Shown piece by piece: positions 33,681-43,715 of a stretch of 64,000 nucleotides of DNA. The notes under the pieces are model-generated. The model saw only the letters and a program-made list of their open reading frames with translations. It was not told where the DNA came from and did not search any database. Each line of letters starts with the position of its first letter. Position 1 is the stretch's first letter. The stretch is taken from positions 24,523,530 through 24,587,529 of the forward strand of contig OZ035962.1 of NCBI GenBank assembly GCA_964034945.1. Reading direction: 5' to 3'. The position numbers and the translations under genes were made by a program. This stretch comes from Chrysopilus asiliformis (lineage: Eukaryota; Arthropoda; Insecta; Diptera; Rhagionidae).

Positions 33681-35599
33681 CAGTCAGGTCAGATTTTTCC
33701 CAAAACCAATGTAGATAGAGTCATGAAATCTTACAGGGATGTTTGGTCCTGGAATGGGACGATCCTATCGACTTTTGGTGGAAATCTGTTAACCGGAAGT
33801 AAGCAAAATGGCGGCTTTTTAAAAATCGTAATTTCATTTGGAGTGGTAAATTTCTTTCTAAATCTCCAATTTAGTTGCAATTTTTCACAAAGCTTTTAGC
33901 CACCTTTTTTCAGGTATTTTTGGCCACACTCTCCCAGATTTTGATTATTTTTAGTGTCGCACTAAATTTTTCTAGTCACGTTTTCTACCCAAGATTAGAC
34001 AGAGTAATATTTTGTTTTTTATTTAAAACGGGACCCACCACTTTTACTTTCGGATTTTATTTAATTTTCTTCGAGATGACTGTTTGGAGAATATTTCCAT
34101 TTTATGGTCTATTTTCTACTTACCATTCAAGTACATATTTCTCATCCTTTTATCGGTAACCCAACTTGTGTGGGGAATTCTCGGACATTCACTGATTGAG
34201 GGAGGGGGTGAGCCTATCGGCAAGACATTTAGGAGAGGAAAAAAAATCGCCCAGTTTCGTTTTCACTGCCGTCGCCATTCGTCTGTTCATTAATATCTGC
34301 TCCAGCAATCTTACTATTCCATGTCTGTCCCATTTTATCCCATTTGGCAATACTGAATTTCTAGTGGTCCCTTTCTATCAATCTTCATGGCAGCCAGCAC
34401 GGGTGAATGAAGACGAAAGGAATTTCTTGTATATTCCAAAGTTCTTCGCTCCCGGCTCCCTTTCTGGATCACATATGGTTGCTGCTGCTATTGTGTGTCG
34501 GATTCGTAGTTCCGCTGTTATAGTCTCGTTTCGGGATGGAGGTCAGGAGGACGGGATATATTTTTAGCTCTCGGAAATCAATCCACTTGGCAGTAATCCT
34601 TTAACAACACCATCAGGGAATGCCATCCACTATAGAGTGTGGGGTTCACTGCTGTTGACGTTTTTCGCAACAGTATAGCCAATGTTATTGCCTGCCTGTC
34701 GCCTGCAGACTGCCGACTACCGCCTGATGTTGATCCTTGTTTCATTCTCCTCCTGTTTGTATATTCTTAGCTCTCTGACAGGCATCCCGACAACGTGAAA
34801 GCGCGATGAATGCGAAACAGGAATACAACATGTTTGTTGTCTCGCTTGTCGAGAGGAGAGTTTCCTGTTATCAGAAGAGCTATCCATGAAATCCTGCAGG
34901 GAGCTGTTGCTGGGATGAGTTTGGATGTCCGTTCAGCTGGGAACTGCCTGCTGTGTTCGCTGAAAATGGAATTCATTCGAAAGAGCTGAACTCATGGAAT
35001 TCCAGAAATGGTGTGAATGACCTTCTGGAGCTTCCCTGATGTTTTACAGATTCGGTTTTCGATTTTTCCCTTTAGAGGTGAATGATGCGATTTCGGACCA
35101 GTTCTGTTGTTTGAAGAGTTGAGGTGTGATATTGGGAGTTCTTGGGATTTAATTCGGAAGCAAAAATGATTTTTAAATTTTTTTAGTGAGTTAGGATGAA
35201 GGGTGATGGGTGGAGGGGGGGGGGGGGGGGGGTGTCGAGAAGGGAGTCAGTGATAGTATGAAAATTTTTGGTCGTTAAAACCCAAAAATAAATAAAACTG
35301 ATACCTCCCCAAGACTTGAGGCTCCACCTTTAATCACTTTGAACGCGAACCTTAGAATTTTCCGATAAAAATCGGGATGAAATCCTTTTAAACGTCCTTC
35401 GTTTTGGCACTATATTGTGGGTTCAGTGGGTTCAGAATTTCCCGATAAAATTTGGTTCGAAATCCTTTTAAAGACCATAATTTTTGGTACTACATTCAAA
35501 TTCAGAGTTTGACCTTTTTTACATTGAGGTTTTACAACAGTTTTCCTTCTTCATTGTCTCATTTTAAGTACATTCAGAAAAACAGCCGATTTTCATTTA
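33681..35599. other. No gene seen; G-run at 35214-35232
   Basis: Two long open stretches (33875-34159 and 34196-34567, +) have no recognised domain. 34580-35060 is less AT-rich and lacks repeats. A run of about 19 G lies at 35214-35232. Confidence 0.4.
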
Positions 35600-36180
35600 T
35601 TTGGAAGGACAAAAACTTCCCCTCTGCCATCCAAACTTTCTCTCTGCCATCCAAATATTCTCTCTGCCACCCAAACATTCTCGTTGTTACCCTTAATTTT
35701 CTCTCTGCTACCCCCAAATTTCTCTGCCACACATTTTCCTCTCTGCCACCAAAACAATCTCTGTCACTCCTATCTCACTCCTACACTCAGAAAAATGTCC
35801 AGGTCAACTTTTTGTCAGGTTAACTCTGACCTTACAGAGGTTTCTGTACGCCAGCTAGCGGTCAGAGTTAACCTATCTAAGGTCAACTCGTGCAGCTCCC
35901 AATGCCCTACTTCACCTGCTGGTGGCTTAATTTCAGAATTTCTCCGACCACAGGTCAACTCAGTTTTACTTGCCCACATGCAAGCGAACGCGTGCCTGCC
36001 CGAGGCCAATTACGCCGTATGTCGGTCATCGAGTTAGCCTCCATTTTTCTGAGTGTATTTCCCGGTCACACCCCAGCTTTCTCTCTGCCACCCCCAACCT
36101 TCTCTCTGCCACCGAAATATTCTCTCTGCCACCGAAATGTTCTCTCTGTCACTCCTAACTTTCTCTCTGCCAACGAAAGT
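35600..36180 (+). repeat. Minisatellite (TTCTCTCTGCCACCNAAA) interrupted by a MITE
   Basis: About 20-bp units 'ttctctctgccacccaaa' repeat from about 35623 to 35783 and again from 36056 to 36176, with MITE copy 3 lodged between. The array therefore existed before the MITE arrived. Short ORFs here merge the two repeats. Confidence 0.85.
35784..36055 (+). mobile_element. MITE copy 3, family with CACTCAGAAAAATG termini
   Basis: 272 bp, perfect 14-bp TIRs, TA on both flanks (35782-35783, 36056-36057). Nearly identical to the inverted copy at 6085-6356. Confidence 0.93.
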
Positions 36181-37205
36181 TTATTCCTGTGGACCATGAA
36201 TATTTCCCGCCGCGGAAAACTAAAACATAGTCTATCTTTCCGAAAGAGACATTTCGCTCAGACAGTGAAAATCGGATCAAAATTTCTTCAGCGGTATAAA
36301 ATATAGCAGTTGAGGGGCTAAGAAGAGAGGAGAAATTTGGCTTACAGAAAAACCAGTGAAGTCAGCTGACTTCTCTATAAAAACGAATGTCGTGTTCCTA
36401 CACCGCAAAAATCTCGCCAAATTATCCTCTTTCCTCAATAAAAGTAAAAAACCGGCAAAACTCCAATCTCTCACCCTATTTTTCACGCAACGTACACCAG
36501 AATAGAAAGCCCAACTAAAAAGAACTTTTTTTCCAATAAAAGAGGGTTGGAAATTTAATTCAGCCAGGATGTTGTTGTCCTGGTGATGTGATTTTGCGGC
36601 GGTGGTGGTGTTTGGGGATGTTTACAAATTAAAGGGCACCCATCGCTAACAACGACTGACGATAAAAGTGCGCCGGCGATCTTGAAATCGTACAGCGTTT
36701 TCGATGTGTATTTAATAAAATTTGGCCACGTTGCGAGTTCCCTCGATTTTCTTTATCCTCCGCACGTCCTTTTGATTTCGGATTTCGTTGTTTTGAATCC
36801 GCAGAAAGGAGTTTCCGAATTTCATTTTTATTCGTAGCCATACCTGCTCAATATTTTTTCCTCCGCACCGATTTGGGTGGGTGGAAATTTCTAAAAATAA
36901 TTTCCCAGTTTTTCTTTCCTTAAGTCGGCTTGGTTTGCAAAGTCGGCTTTGCCTCCAACATCATCTGTTTGTGTTTTACTGATTGCTGCCCCCTATTTAG
37001 GAGTAGACGTTGCGTGGCAAATGTCTATATTTTCGGATAGCAGATTGTTTTTTTTCTTGTTCTTTTTCTTATGCCTGGCCATGTTTTTGTTTGCTGTTAA
37101 ATTGTTTCAATTAGTTTTTATCAAAGTTAACATCGCTGCATGTGTACATAATCAGACTTTTGTTACTTTAATCTGATCCCTTAAAAGTTAATCGTTGTGT
37201 AACAA
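36181..37205. other. No gene seen
   Basis: No recognised exon or transposon ends. The minus ORF at 36629-36841 is short and without a domain. Confidence 0.4.
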
Positions 37206-37535
37206 CAGAGTGTGGATTCACAGTCGAACCAGGATAAGTGGCACCTGGAAAAGAGGATGTCCGTGCATCTGTCTGTCTGTCGGTCTGTCGGTCTGTCTGT
37301 CGGTTTGTTCTGTCTGTCTGTCGGACTATCTGTCGCTCTATCTTTCGATCTGTCCGTTGTTCGTATCTCAAATAACTCCAGAACGCGTCAATCTAGCGAC
37401 TTGAAATTGGGGAGGGTGAGAGAGAGGGAGAGAGAGAGGGAGAGAGGGAGGGAGAGAGAGAGGGAGAGAGGGAGGGAGAGAGGGAGAGAGAGAGAGGGAG
37501 AGAGGGAGAGAGAGAGGAAGAGAGAGAGAAACAGG
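37206..37535 (+). repeat. (GTCTGTCG)n and (GA)n microsatellites in a DINE-like relic
   Basis: GTCT/GTCG units at about 37262-37345 are followed by 'tatctcaaataactccagaa', 'cgcgtcaatctagcgacttg' and 'aaattggg', the block that follows the (GTCY)n in other DINE-like elements. A GAGAGAGGGAGA-type run then fills 37417-37528. The flanking ends are not recognised. Confidence 0.75.
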
Positions 37536-37609
37536 ATGCAGCGCACGTAATAAAGAGACACACAGTCTTCAGTCAAAATTACCTTAAATAGTGTAATAAT
37601 AAAAAATTA

Positions 37610-37800
37610 TTACACTAAGCCGAGAGATAATTTGGAAAATCCGAGACAAAAGTTGAAAAATCCGAGACAAAAGATGAAAAATCCGAGACAAAAGTTGAAA
37701 AATCTCACACAAAAGTTTAATTTTCGGGACGCCGGGATAATATGCTTTAATTTGTCAATGTCCCGGCGTTTCCAGAACCTGTGGTCGCCCTGTTTATGGA
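37610..37800 (+). repeat. Family J copy with 21-bp tandem repeat
   Basis: 'aaaatccgagacaaaagttg' is repeated four times (37635-37710), then the J landmarks 'aaaagtttaattttcgggac', 'gccgggataatatg' and 'ctgtggtcgccctg'. The KNPRQKLKNPRQK ORF is the translated repeat. Confidence 0.65.
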
Positions 37801-37928
37801 AAGTACTATCATGCAATGGGCTGTTTTTATTTAAAAGCTTTTCCAGTAATTTAAAGATCTTTGTTTCAAAAAAATAACGACAAAAAAATTAACAGGTAAC
37901 AAAAATTGACTTTGCTTCGAAAAAAGTA

Positions 37929-38177
37929 CAGTAATCCCTCTAACTGCGCGTTTTCTAACAGCGCGGTTTCGCAACTGCGCGGTTAAGTTTTTAATACAAA
38001 AATGTCGAATTGCGCGGTAAAAATTTCGCAGCTGCGCGGGTTTTTTTTATAATTTTCGTTTAAAAAAACATGTTCCTAACCCCAAAATTTCATACAAAGT
38101 AGGGTTCACAGTGAGCTGGTTCGGTTTGCGCGCTCTTTTTGTGGAACGTATCTACCGCGCAGTTGGAGGGATTACTG
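37929..38177. mobile_element. pogo/Tigger-like MITE (249 bp), TA duplication
   Basis: TIRs CAGTAATCCCTCTAACTGCG (left) and the inverted copy ending CGCAGTTGGAGGGATTACTG (right), with TA on both flanks (37927-37928 and 38178-38179). CAGT-starting TIRs plus a TA duplication fit the pogo/Tigger branch of Tc1/mariner. 'aactgcgcgg' motifs repeat inside both ends. No transposase ORF, so non-autonomous. Confidence 0.88.
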
Positions 38178-38312
38178 TAGTTTACTAAGAAGCAGAGAAG
38201 GGGGCCTGGGAGGAAAAGAAGTATGCACTCAAAAAAATAATAACAAAAATCTCGTTCCTTTTGACCGAATTTTTGTTGAATCTCAACATTTTTGTTTTTG
38301 TTAAATTGATAA

Positions 38313-39809
38313 AAGAATTTTATTAAGTCTAATGCAAGTGGTCTTGACGAACTCCCTCTAAAATTCATAAAACTAGTTCTTCCGGCAATAGATTCTGTCC
38401 TACTGTTCATTATAAATACCGCTCTGACAAAGTCTTGTTTTCCGAAAATCTGGAAAGTTGGTTTGGTGTTTCCTCTGGCCAAAATTAGTACCCCTAGTAG
38501 TGTTAATGACTACAGGCCAATCACAATCCTTCCGTGCTTGTCAAAGATCCTTGAAGTGCTTGTAAAAGACCAAGTAATGAGCTACGTCAATGCTCACTCC
38601 CTCTTGTATTCTCGCCAGTCCGGTTTCAGAAATGGTTTCAGCACCACCTCGACAATACTTGACATAACAGAAAGTATCCGCCTTGCACTTGACTCTGGAG
38701 ATTTTGCAGTTTTGGTTTTACTAGACTTTAGTAAGGCTTTTGATAATGTTGACCATACACTTCTAATTACGAAGCTACGCACTGAGTATCAATTTTCACG
38801 GGTTGCCTGTAATTTCTTTGCTTCGTATCTAAGTGATAGATCCCAAGTTGTCCAAGTAGGTTCTACTAGATCTTCTTCTAATTCAGTTTATAAAGGCGTT
38901 CCCCAAGGTTCCATCCTTGGACCAATCTTGTTTCTTCTCTTCATAAACGACGTCTCTAAAACTCTATTACACAGTGAATTGCATTTATTTGCGGACGATC
39001 TGCAGTTCCTTACGATAGGTTCTAAAATTAATCCTAACGCTTGTGTGGAAAAGGTCAATGAGTCAATGGCTTCGCTTGTTAACTGGTCTACAGTTAATAT
39101 GTTACCTATAAATCCTATAAAAACACAGGTAATTGCGTTCTCCGAAAGTCTTATTACTGAAGTGTTGCCTCAAATCCATGTCAATGACATTCACATTCCT
39201 TATCTTAAAAAAATTCGCGATTTGGGTTTCATATTAGACCAGAAACTATCTTGGGACTTTCATGTGAGTAAAATTATCAGTAGTACTTATGGTGTTCTCA
39301 GTCGCTTAAACTCTTGTAATTTATATCTTAGAGTACCTTTAAAAAAAAAACTTGTAAAAAGTCTGGTTCTCCCGTTTTTCAGTTATGGTTGTGAAGTCTT
39401 CTCAGGGTGTTCGGATTTTAACTTGCGGCGCTTGGAAAAGTGTATGAATTCAGTAGCTAGATTTGTCTTTAATTTGAAGAGAACTGAACGAACCTCGGCC
39501 TATGTGAAGGATTTACTGGGGTGTGATTTGAGGACTTTTTTTAACTTTAGAGGAGTGTTTTTCTTACATAAAATCATTTGTTTCGATAATCCGAGCTATT
39601 TAAGAAAAAGAATTACTTTCCTCAAGTCCACTCGGTCTCGGAATATTATTATTTCGAGGAGAAAACGCAAGATAATGGACTTCTCTTTCTTCGTCAGGGC
39701 TGTTAAAAAATGGAACCGACTTCCGTTGGAACTACGTAATCTTTCTAATGTTAATGTTTTTAAAAGAAGGTGCTTCTATGATCTGACTAGACCCCCCGAG
39801 TATTTATGA
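38313..39809 (+). CDS. LINE reverse transcriptase, N-terminally truncated
   Basis: Open from 38313, after an in-frame TAA at 38310, to a TGA at 39809, about 498 codons. No genuine start codon: the open frame begins inside the protein at the segment before RT motif 0/1 (SGLDELPLKFIK). RT landmarks in order: DYRPITILPCLSKILE; FRNGFSTTSTILDI; motif A LLDFSKAFDNVDH; motif B GVPQGSILGPILFLLFIND; motif C FADD; motif D-like NPIKTQ; motif E region LGFILDQKLSW; and a C-terminal basic segment (KKWNRLPLELRN). The catalytic aspartates are present, with no internal stop or frameshift, so the copy is fairly recent. The enzyme would copy its own RNA at a nicked target. The apurinic endonuclease domain is absent. 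Closest in style to jockey/CR1/L2-group RTs; the clade is not certain. Confidence 0.88.
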   Translation, partial: KNFIKSNASGLDELPLKFIKLVLPAIDSVLLFIINTALTKSCFPKIWKVGLVFPLAKISTPSSVNDYRPITILPCLSKILEVLVKDQVMSYVNAHSLLYSRQSGFRNGFSTTSTILDITESIRLALDSGDFAVLVLLDFSKAFDNVDHTLLITKLRTEYQFSRVACNFFASYLSDRSQVVQVGSTRSSSNSVYKGVPQGSILGPILFLLFINDVSKTLLHSELHLFADDLQFLTIGSKINPNACVEKVNESMASLVNWSTVNMLPINPIKTQVIAFSESLITEVLPQIHVNDIHIPYLKKIRDLGFILDQKLSWDFHVSKIISSTYGVLSRLNSCNLYLRVPLKKKLVKSLVLPFFSYGCEVFSGCSDFNLRRLEKCMNSVARFVFNLKRTERTSAYVKDLLGCDLRTFFNFRGVFFLHKIICFDNPSYLRKRITFLKSTRSRNIIISRRKRKIMDFSFFVRAVKKWNRLPLELRNLSNVNVFKRRCFYDLTRPPEYL

Positions 39810-40395
39810 GACACAGTAGATGCGTTCATTCCTCACTTGGACTGGCCTTTATTTTTTTATTTTTTTATTTTTTATTTTGATTCCTTCATAGTTTTCTTGA
39901 TCTATATGAGTATAATATGAGTATAATATGAGTATAATATGATTATAACTCGATATGACTCCAATTCCTGGTTCAAGTTTTTTTTTGATATTAATGGCGC
40001 CACAAATGGTCTCTGTCCAACATCAACTAAACCATCAGTAACATTTTCTAAACTATCTATCTTTCTGGTTTTTTTTCCCCCCCATTGTGAACGGTTTAAG
40101 GTTTTAAGGTTTAAGGTTTAATAAAAAATAAGGTTTAATATTTAATATTTATTTTGTTTCTTTTTTTTTTTTTTCTTTTCTTTTAAATAAAGTGCTTATA
40201 AATGATTAAAGAGAAAGAATAATAATAAAAATAATAATGATAGTGATCAGTAATTTTTACAAAATATAGTCTCTTTTTTTGGTGAATAATAATTTTTTTT
40301 TCTCTATATTTTTATTTAATGAATTTAATTTAATATGATAAAATTGTATAATTTGTAATTTTTAACCTCACAAGGCAATCTGCCTTTTATGGTGT
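39810..40395 (+). other. LINE 3' untranslated region
   Basis: AT-rich, with a 15-bp tandem repeat 'atatgagtata' (39904-39945, about 3.5 units) and a 'ttaaggtttaa' cluster at 40090-40145, ending at the stem-loop and tail. Confidence 0.6.
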
Positions 40396-40430
40396 AAATA
40401 AATAAATAAATAAATAAAAAAAAAAAAAAG

Positions 40431-42149
40431 AATTGTTTGCAAAACATAAATTTGTAAATATAACAATTTTTTGACAAATTATGCAATTTTTATTTCACAA
40501 TTGTGTAACAAAACATCATTTGTAGGTTTATTTTTGTTAAATTAACATTTTTTTTGTTGAACAAAGATTTCCCTCCAAGAATATTTGTTCCAATTGACAT
40601 TTTTTTTTGTGATTTCAACAAAAATTTGGTTAATTTAACAAAAAATTTGGTTGATTTTAGGGGGAGGAAGGAGGGTGGGGGAGGCAGCGGCGAAAGAGGG
40701 GTGGGGTACGGGTCAGAAATTTTGAAACTCAGCAAACATTCTGTAAAGATGACGTGATAGACTTTTCTCACCGAAAATCAGCATAAAAAGGATTTTGAGG
40801 TCGCTGAGCATATACTATTAAAAACACAGTTTGATCATCAAGTTTATTTTTCCGTTTCAAAAATGTAAAAAATATGATTCCAATTTGAACTTTAAAACAC
40901 CTTCGATGTTAAAATTTTGTTCGAACATCAATAAAAATGTTTTTCTGCGTCATTCATTGGAAATCTTCCTACCCCTCCTCTAAACCCCCAACTGAAAATG
41001 TTTATGCAATTAATCATATTTTTTCCGAAGTTGTCTTTGAAATTTGCTAATTTGCAAAGTGAATATCCATCGAATGACAACAATTACGACGTCGACCACG
41101 AATTAATTTGATGACCGTGAGTCAGAGCTGAGGTGCGGCGGTACCTACACTACATAGAATTCATCAATTTCAATTATTTCTCGTGAGTTTTATTAAAAAA
41201 AAATCTAACTCTTATGAAAGAAAACAGTTTTCTCGAAGCGACACCTTAAATTGGATCGGCGGCGGGGGCGCGGCGTAGGAGACACTAATTGAAAATCATT
41301 GGAAATTCACTTATCGTACATCGGCCGACGGTCGGTGGTGGTATTTAGAGCTCACCTGAATTCTAATCAGCGATGCTGAATCACTTTGAAAATTCATCGC
41401 TTCTAGTTTTCTAGGGCTCCTGCGATTGGCCATTATTAGGTGTGCAAAAAAACGGGCAATCGCTGTGGGAAATGAGTACAAGGTCGGGTGTGTTTTACTT
41501 TGTCTCGGGACTTTTCAAAGTCAACAATTATGTTTTATGCTAAAAAAAAATGAAACGAGCATAAGACTGAAATTACGATTTTATCTGTTCGTTCATTCAG
41601 TCGGTGTGCATTTTTATTACAGCTAAACAGCATCGAGTCACAATCTTACCTCAGCCAGGTAACATATTTGATGTATATTGCATGTAAACAGCCTAAAAAA
41701 AACTAACCTTATAACAAAAAAAAAACCATCAGAATTTTGATGTTGTTTCGAGGATCAAAATATGTCAGTTCCATTGTGTTCGCTTTTCAATCAGAAAACC
41801 TCTTTCTGAGAAGAAAAATGTTTCCGAAAAAAAAATGGTTAAAACGGCGATGCAGAGGGAAAGCGGAAAGGAATTCGTTAGGAATTCAACATGTCAATCG
41901 TAGGCAGTATGGATAAATTGCTAACAAGGTAAATGGCTCACCTTGTTTGGTGGCAATGTGTTCCACGTTTTGTTCAAATGTCGATGGACTTGAGATTTTT
42001 CACTGTTTTCGGATGCCATATGAGATGCCAGAATGGCAGCTAATTACGGAATTTTGCCTCTAAGTGGTGTGATTTTATTGAAAAATTTCATTTCATTTCT
42101 CATATAGAAATCTTTTAGTTCAATGCCTGATCAAGATTTGAAGTACGGT
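40431..42149. other. No gene seen; higher-complexity stretch at 41040-41420
   Basis: 41040-41420 is markedly richer in GC and free of repeats ('ggtgcggcggtacctacact', 'cggccgacggtcggtggtgg'), which would suit a conserved regulatory element of the host gene. No ORF support. Confidence 0.4.
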
Positions 42150-42381
42150 CAATTATGACTAATACTTAGTTAAAGAAAAGAACATTTTGACGTGAAAATT
42201 ATTTTAAATTCGCCGGACTAGCATAACCGTTGGTATCAAGCAAAAAATTTTAAAAAATGGACCACTTTTTTCTACTTTTTTTGAAATTTTTGGCCCAATA
42301 CCAACGGTTATGCTAGTCCGCCGAATTTAAAATAATTTTCACGTCAAAATGTTCTTTTCTTTAACTAATTAGTCATAATTG
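42150..42381. mobile_element. Foldback element with 84-87-bp arms
   Basis: Arms 42150-42236 and 42298-42381 are almost perfectly complementary (for instance 'aacattttgacgtgaaaatt' and 'aattttcacgtcaaaatgtt'; 'catnaccgttggtat' and 'ataccaacggttatg'), around a loop of about 60 bp. Differences are one or two single-base changes and small indels. No clear target duplication. Confidence 0.88.
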
Positions 42382-42499
42382 CCAGATTGCAATAAATTTA
42401 GATGATTTTTGAAGAAAAAAAAAGAAACACTAAACTAATTTTCTGACATGCATGTTTGGTGTAAAAAATAAAATTTTGACAAAATTTTTTTTTTTAAAA

Positions 42500-42985
42500 A
42501 GTCAGAATTGTCAAATACTCTATGTGATGACAGACAAAATATTTATTAAAAAAAAAATCATTTGTATAGAAGAGGGAGGAAAGCAGTGGTCCGATTGGAT
42601 TTTGATGTATGGATGAGTTATGTAAAATGCTATTCTAAACATATTTTACCTTTATAAATTTTTCAATATGACTCGCCGTTTTCGAGAAAATGGCAAAAAA
42701 AAACTGTTTCGTTTGTATGGGAGAGGGGGAAGAGGAGGAAGAAATGGTGGGATTTTGATGTATTGATGAGTGATGTAAAATTCTATTCTAAACATATTTT
42801 ACCTTTATAAATTTTTCAATATGACTCGCCGTTTTCGAGAAACTGGCAAAAAAACTGTTTCGTTTGTATGGCAGAGGGGGAAGAGGAGGAAGAAATGGTG
42901 GGAAGAGGAGAAAAATGAGGGAAAGAGGGGGGAATAACTTAGCCTAGCGATTTACGAGAAACGCCACTGTACAAAATTTCAAGTA
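42500..42985 (-). mobile_element. Helentron/DINE-like element, family E copy with tandem monomers
   Basis: Starts at 'gtcaaatactctatgtgatg', contains two monomers with a 153-bp period (about 42631-42783 and 42784-42910; 'tattctaaacatattttacc', 'cgagaaa-tggcaaaaaa'), then 'taacttagcctagcgattta' and 'cgccactgtacaaaatttca'. The microsatellite end is missing; sequence changes to family G at about 42990. Confidence 0.7.
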
Positions 42986-42989
42986 GTTC

Positions 42990-43215
42990 ATTTTCTTGCT
43001 TTTATTTTTGATACGCAGCGCTCAAAAAATGTTTTTTTTTTTTCATTTTAATATGTTTTTTTTTTTAATAAAAGCTTTTTTTAATAATATTTTTTTATTT
43101 TTATTTTATTTTACCCTTTTTAGTCATTTTGTATTCGATTAGTATGACTGAAAAGCCAAAATGACGTCTGTCTTTCGCTCTTTCGCTACGCTTATATACT
43201 TTTAAGTCTTGGAAT
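42990..43215 (+). repeat. Family G, partial copy 2
   Basis: 'cttgcttttatttttgatac', 'gcagcgctcaaaaa', then 'tagtcattttgtattcgatt', 'agtatgactgaaaagccaaa' and 'gtctttcgc', co-linear with 10715-10915. Confidence 0.65.
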
Positions 43216-43559
43216 ATATAAGGCTATCAGAGCAAAAGTGGCCTAACCCACATAATCGAGTTTTTGAAGCTTTTCCACTTTTGTACCTACTATTATTGAC
43301 TTTGGGAAAAAAGCCTTTGAAAAAAGCATTCTGTGGACTTTATTACTCAATGTTGAAATGTTCTTTTGTGCATCCAAACATTTTTATCTAAAAACTCACT
43401 CGCAATAAAGATTCAAACAAAAAAAAATTCACAATTTTGACATGTAGGTTGGGCCACTCTTCATCTTAACGCCTGGATTTGATGGCCCGGGTGGTGGTCC
43501 TGAGTGATAGTATAGAGGTGCTGGTGGTGGTCCTGAGTTACGGACCTTTTGATTCCAGA
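43216..43559. other. No gene seen; small GGTGGTGGTCCTGAGT duplication
   Basis: 'ggtggtcctgagt' occurs twice (43490-43505 and 43523-43538). Otherwise ordinary AT-rich DNA. Confidence 0.4.
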
Positions 43560-43715
43560 TCGGATTCAGCGCCCACAAAATCCTCCAGAAGTGATTTTTG
43601 AAAAAAATTGAGGAAAATAAGAATGATGTCATCCTTACAGGACCTTCCGTTATCCTTACAGGACCTTCCGTTATCCTTACAGGACCTTCCGTTATCCTTA
43701 CAGGACCTTTCCTTA
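43560..43715 (+). repeat. Minisatellite monomer with 21-bp sub-amplification
   Basis: One monomer of the 11024-11415 type ('cggattcagcgcccacaaaa', 'gaaaataagaatgatgtcat') in which 'ccttacaggaccttccgttat' is repeated four times (starts at 43633, 43654, 43675 and 43696). Confidence 0.85.

Larger units (their letters stand above)
38290..40430 (+). mobile_element. 5'-truncated LINE (non-LTR retrotransposon)
   Basis: A reverse transcriptase ORF fragment (38313-39809) is followed by a 0.6-kb 3' region and a 3' tail of five TAAA-like units plus an A-run (about 40396-40428). Just before the tail is a small stem-loop, 'aaggca-atc-tgcctt' (40371-40385), a feature of L2/CR1-like 3' ends recognised by their own RT. 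The endonuclease and ORF1 regions are absent, as usual for 5'-truncated insertions. Flanking AT-rich sequence on both sides contains related inverted motifs ('gaatttttgttgaat' / 'atttcaacaaaaattt'), so the LINE may have landed in a pre-existing hairpin element. Confidence 0.85.

Noticed and set aside
35452..36306. ORFs of 117-138 codons across the minisatellite and MITE copy 3
   Set aside because: They merge repeat units with MITE sequence; the same peptides recur at the other MITE copies.
38217..40660. AT-rich inverted motifs on either side of the LINE as one TIR element
   Set aside because: Similarity is low and confined to A/T-rich words; I could not define ends or a target duplication, so it is only mentioned within the LINE entry.
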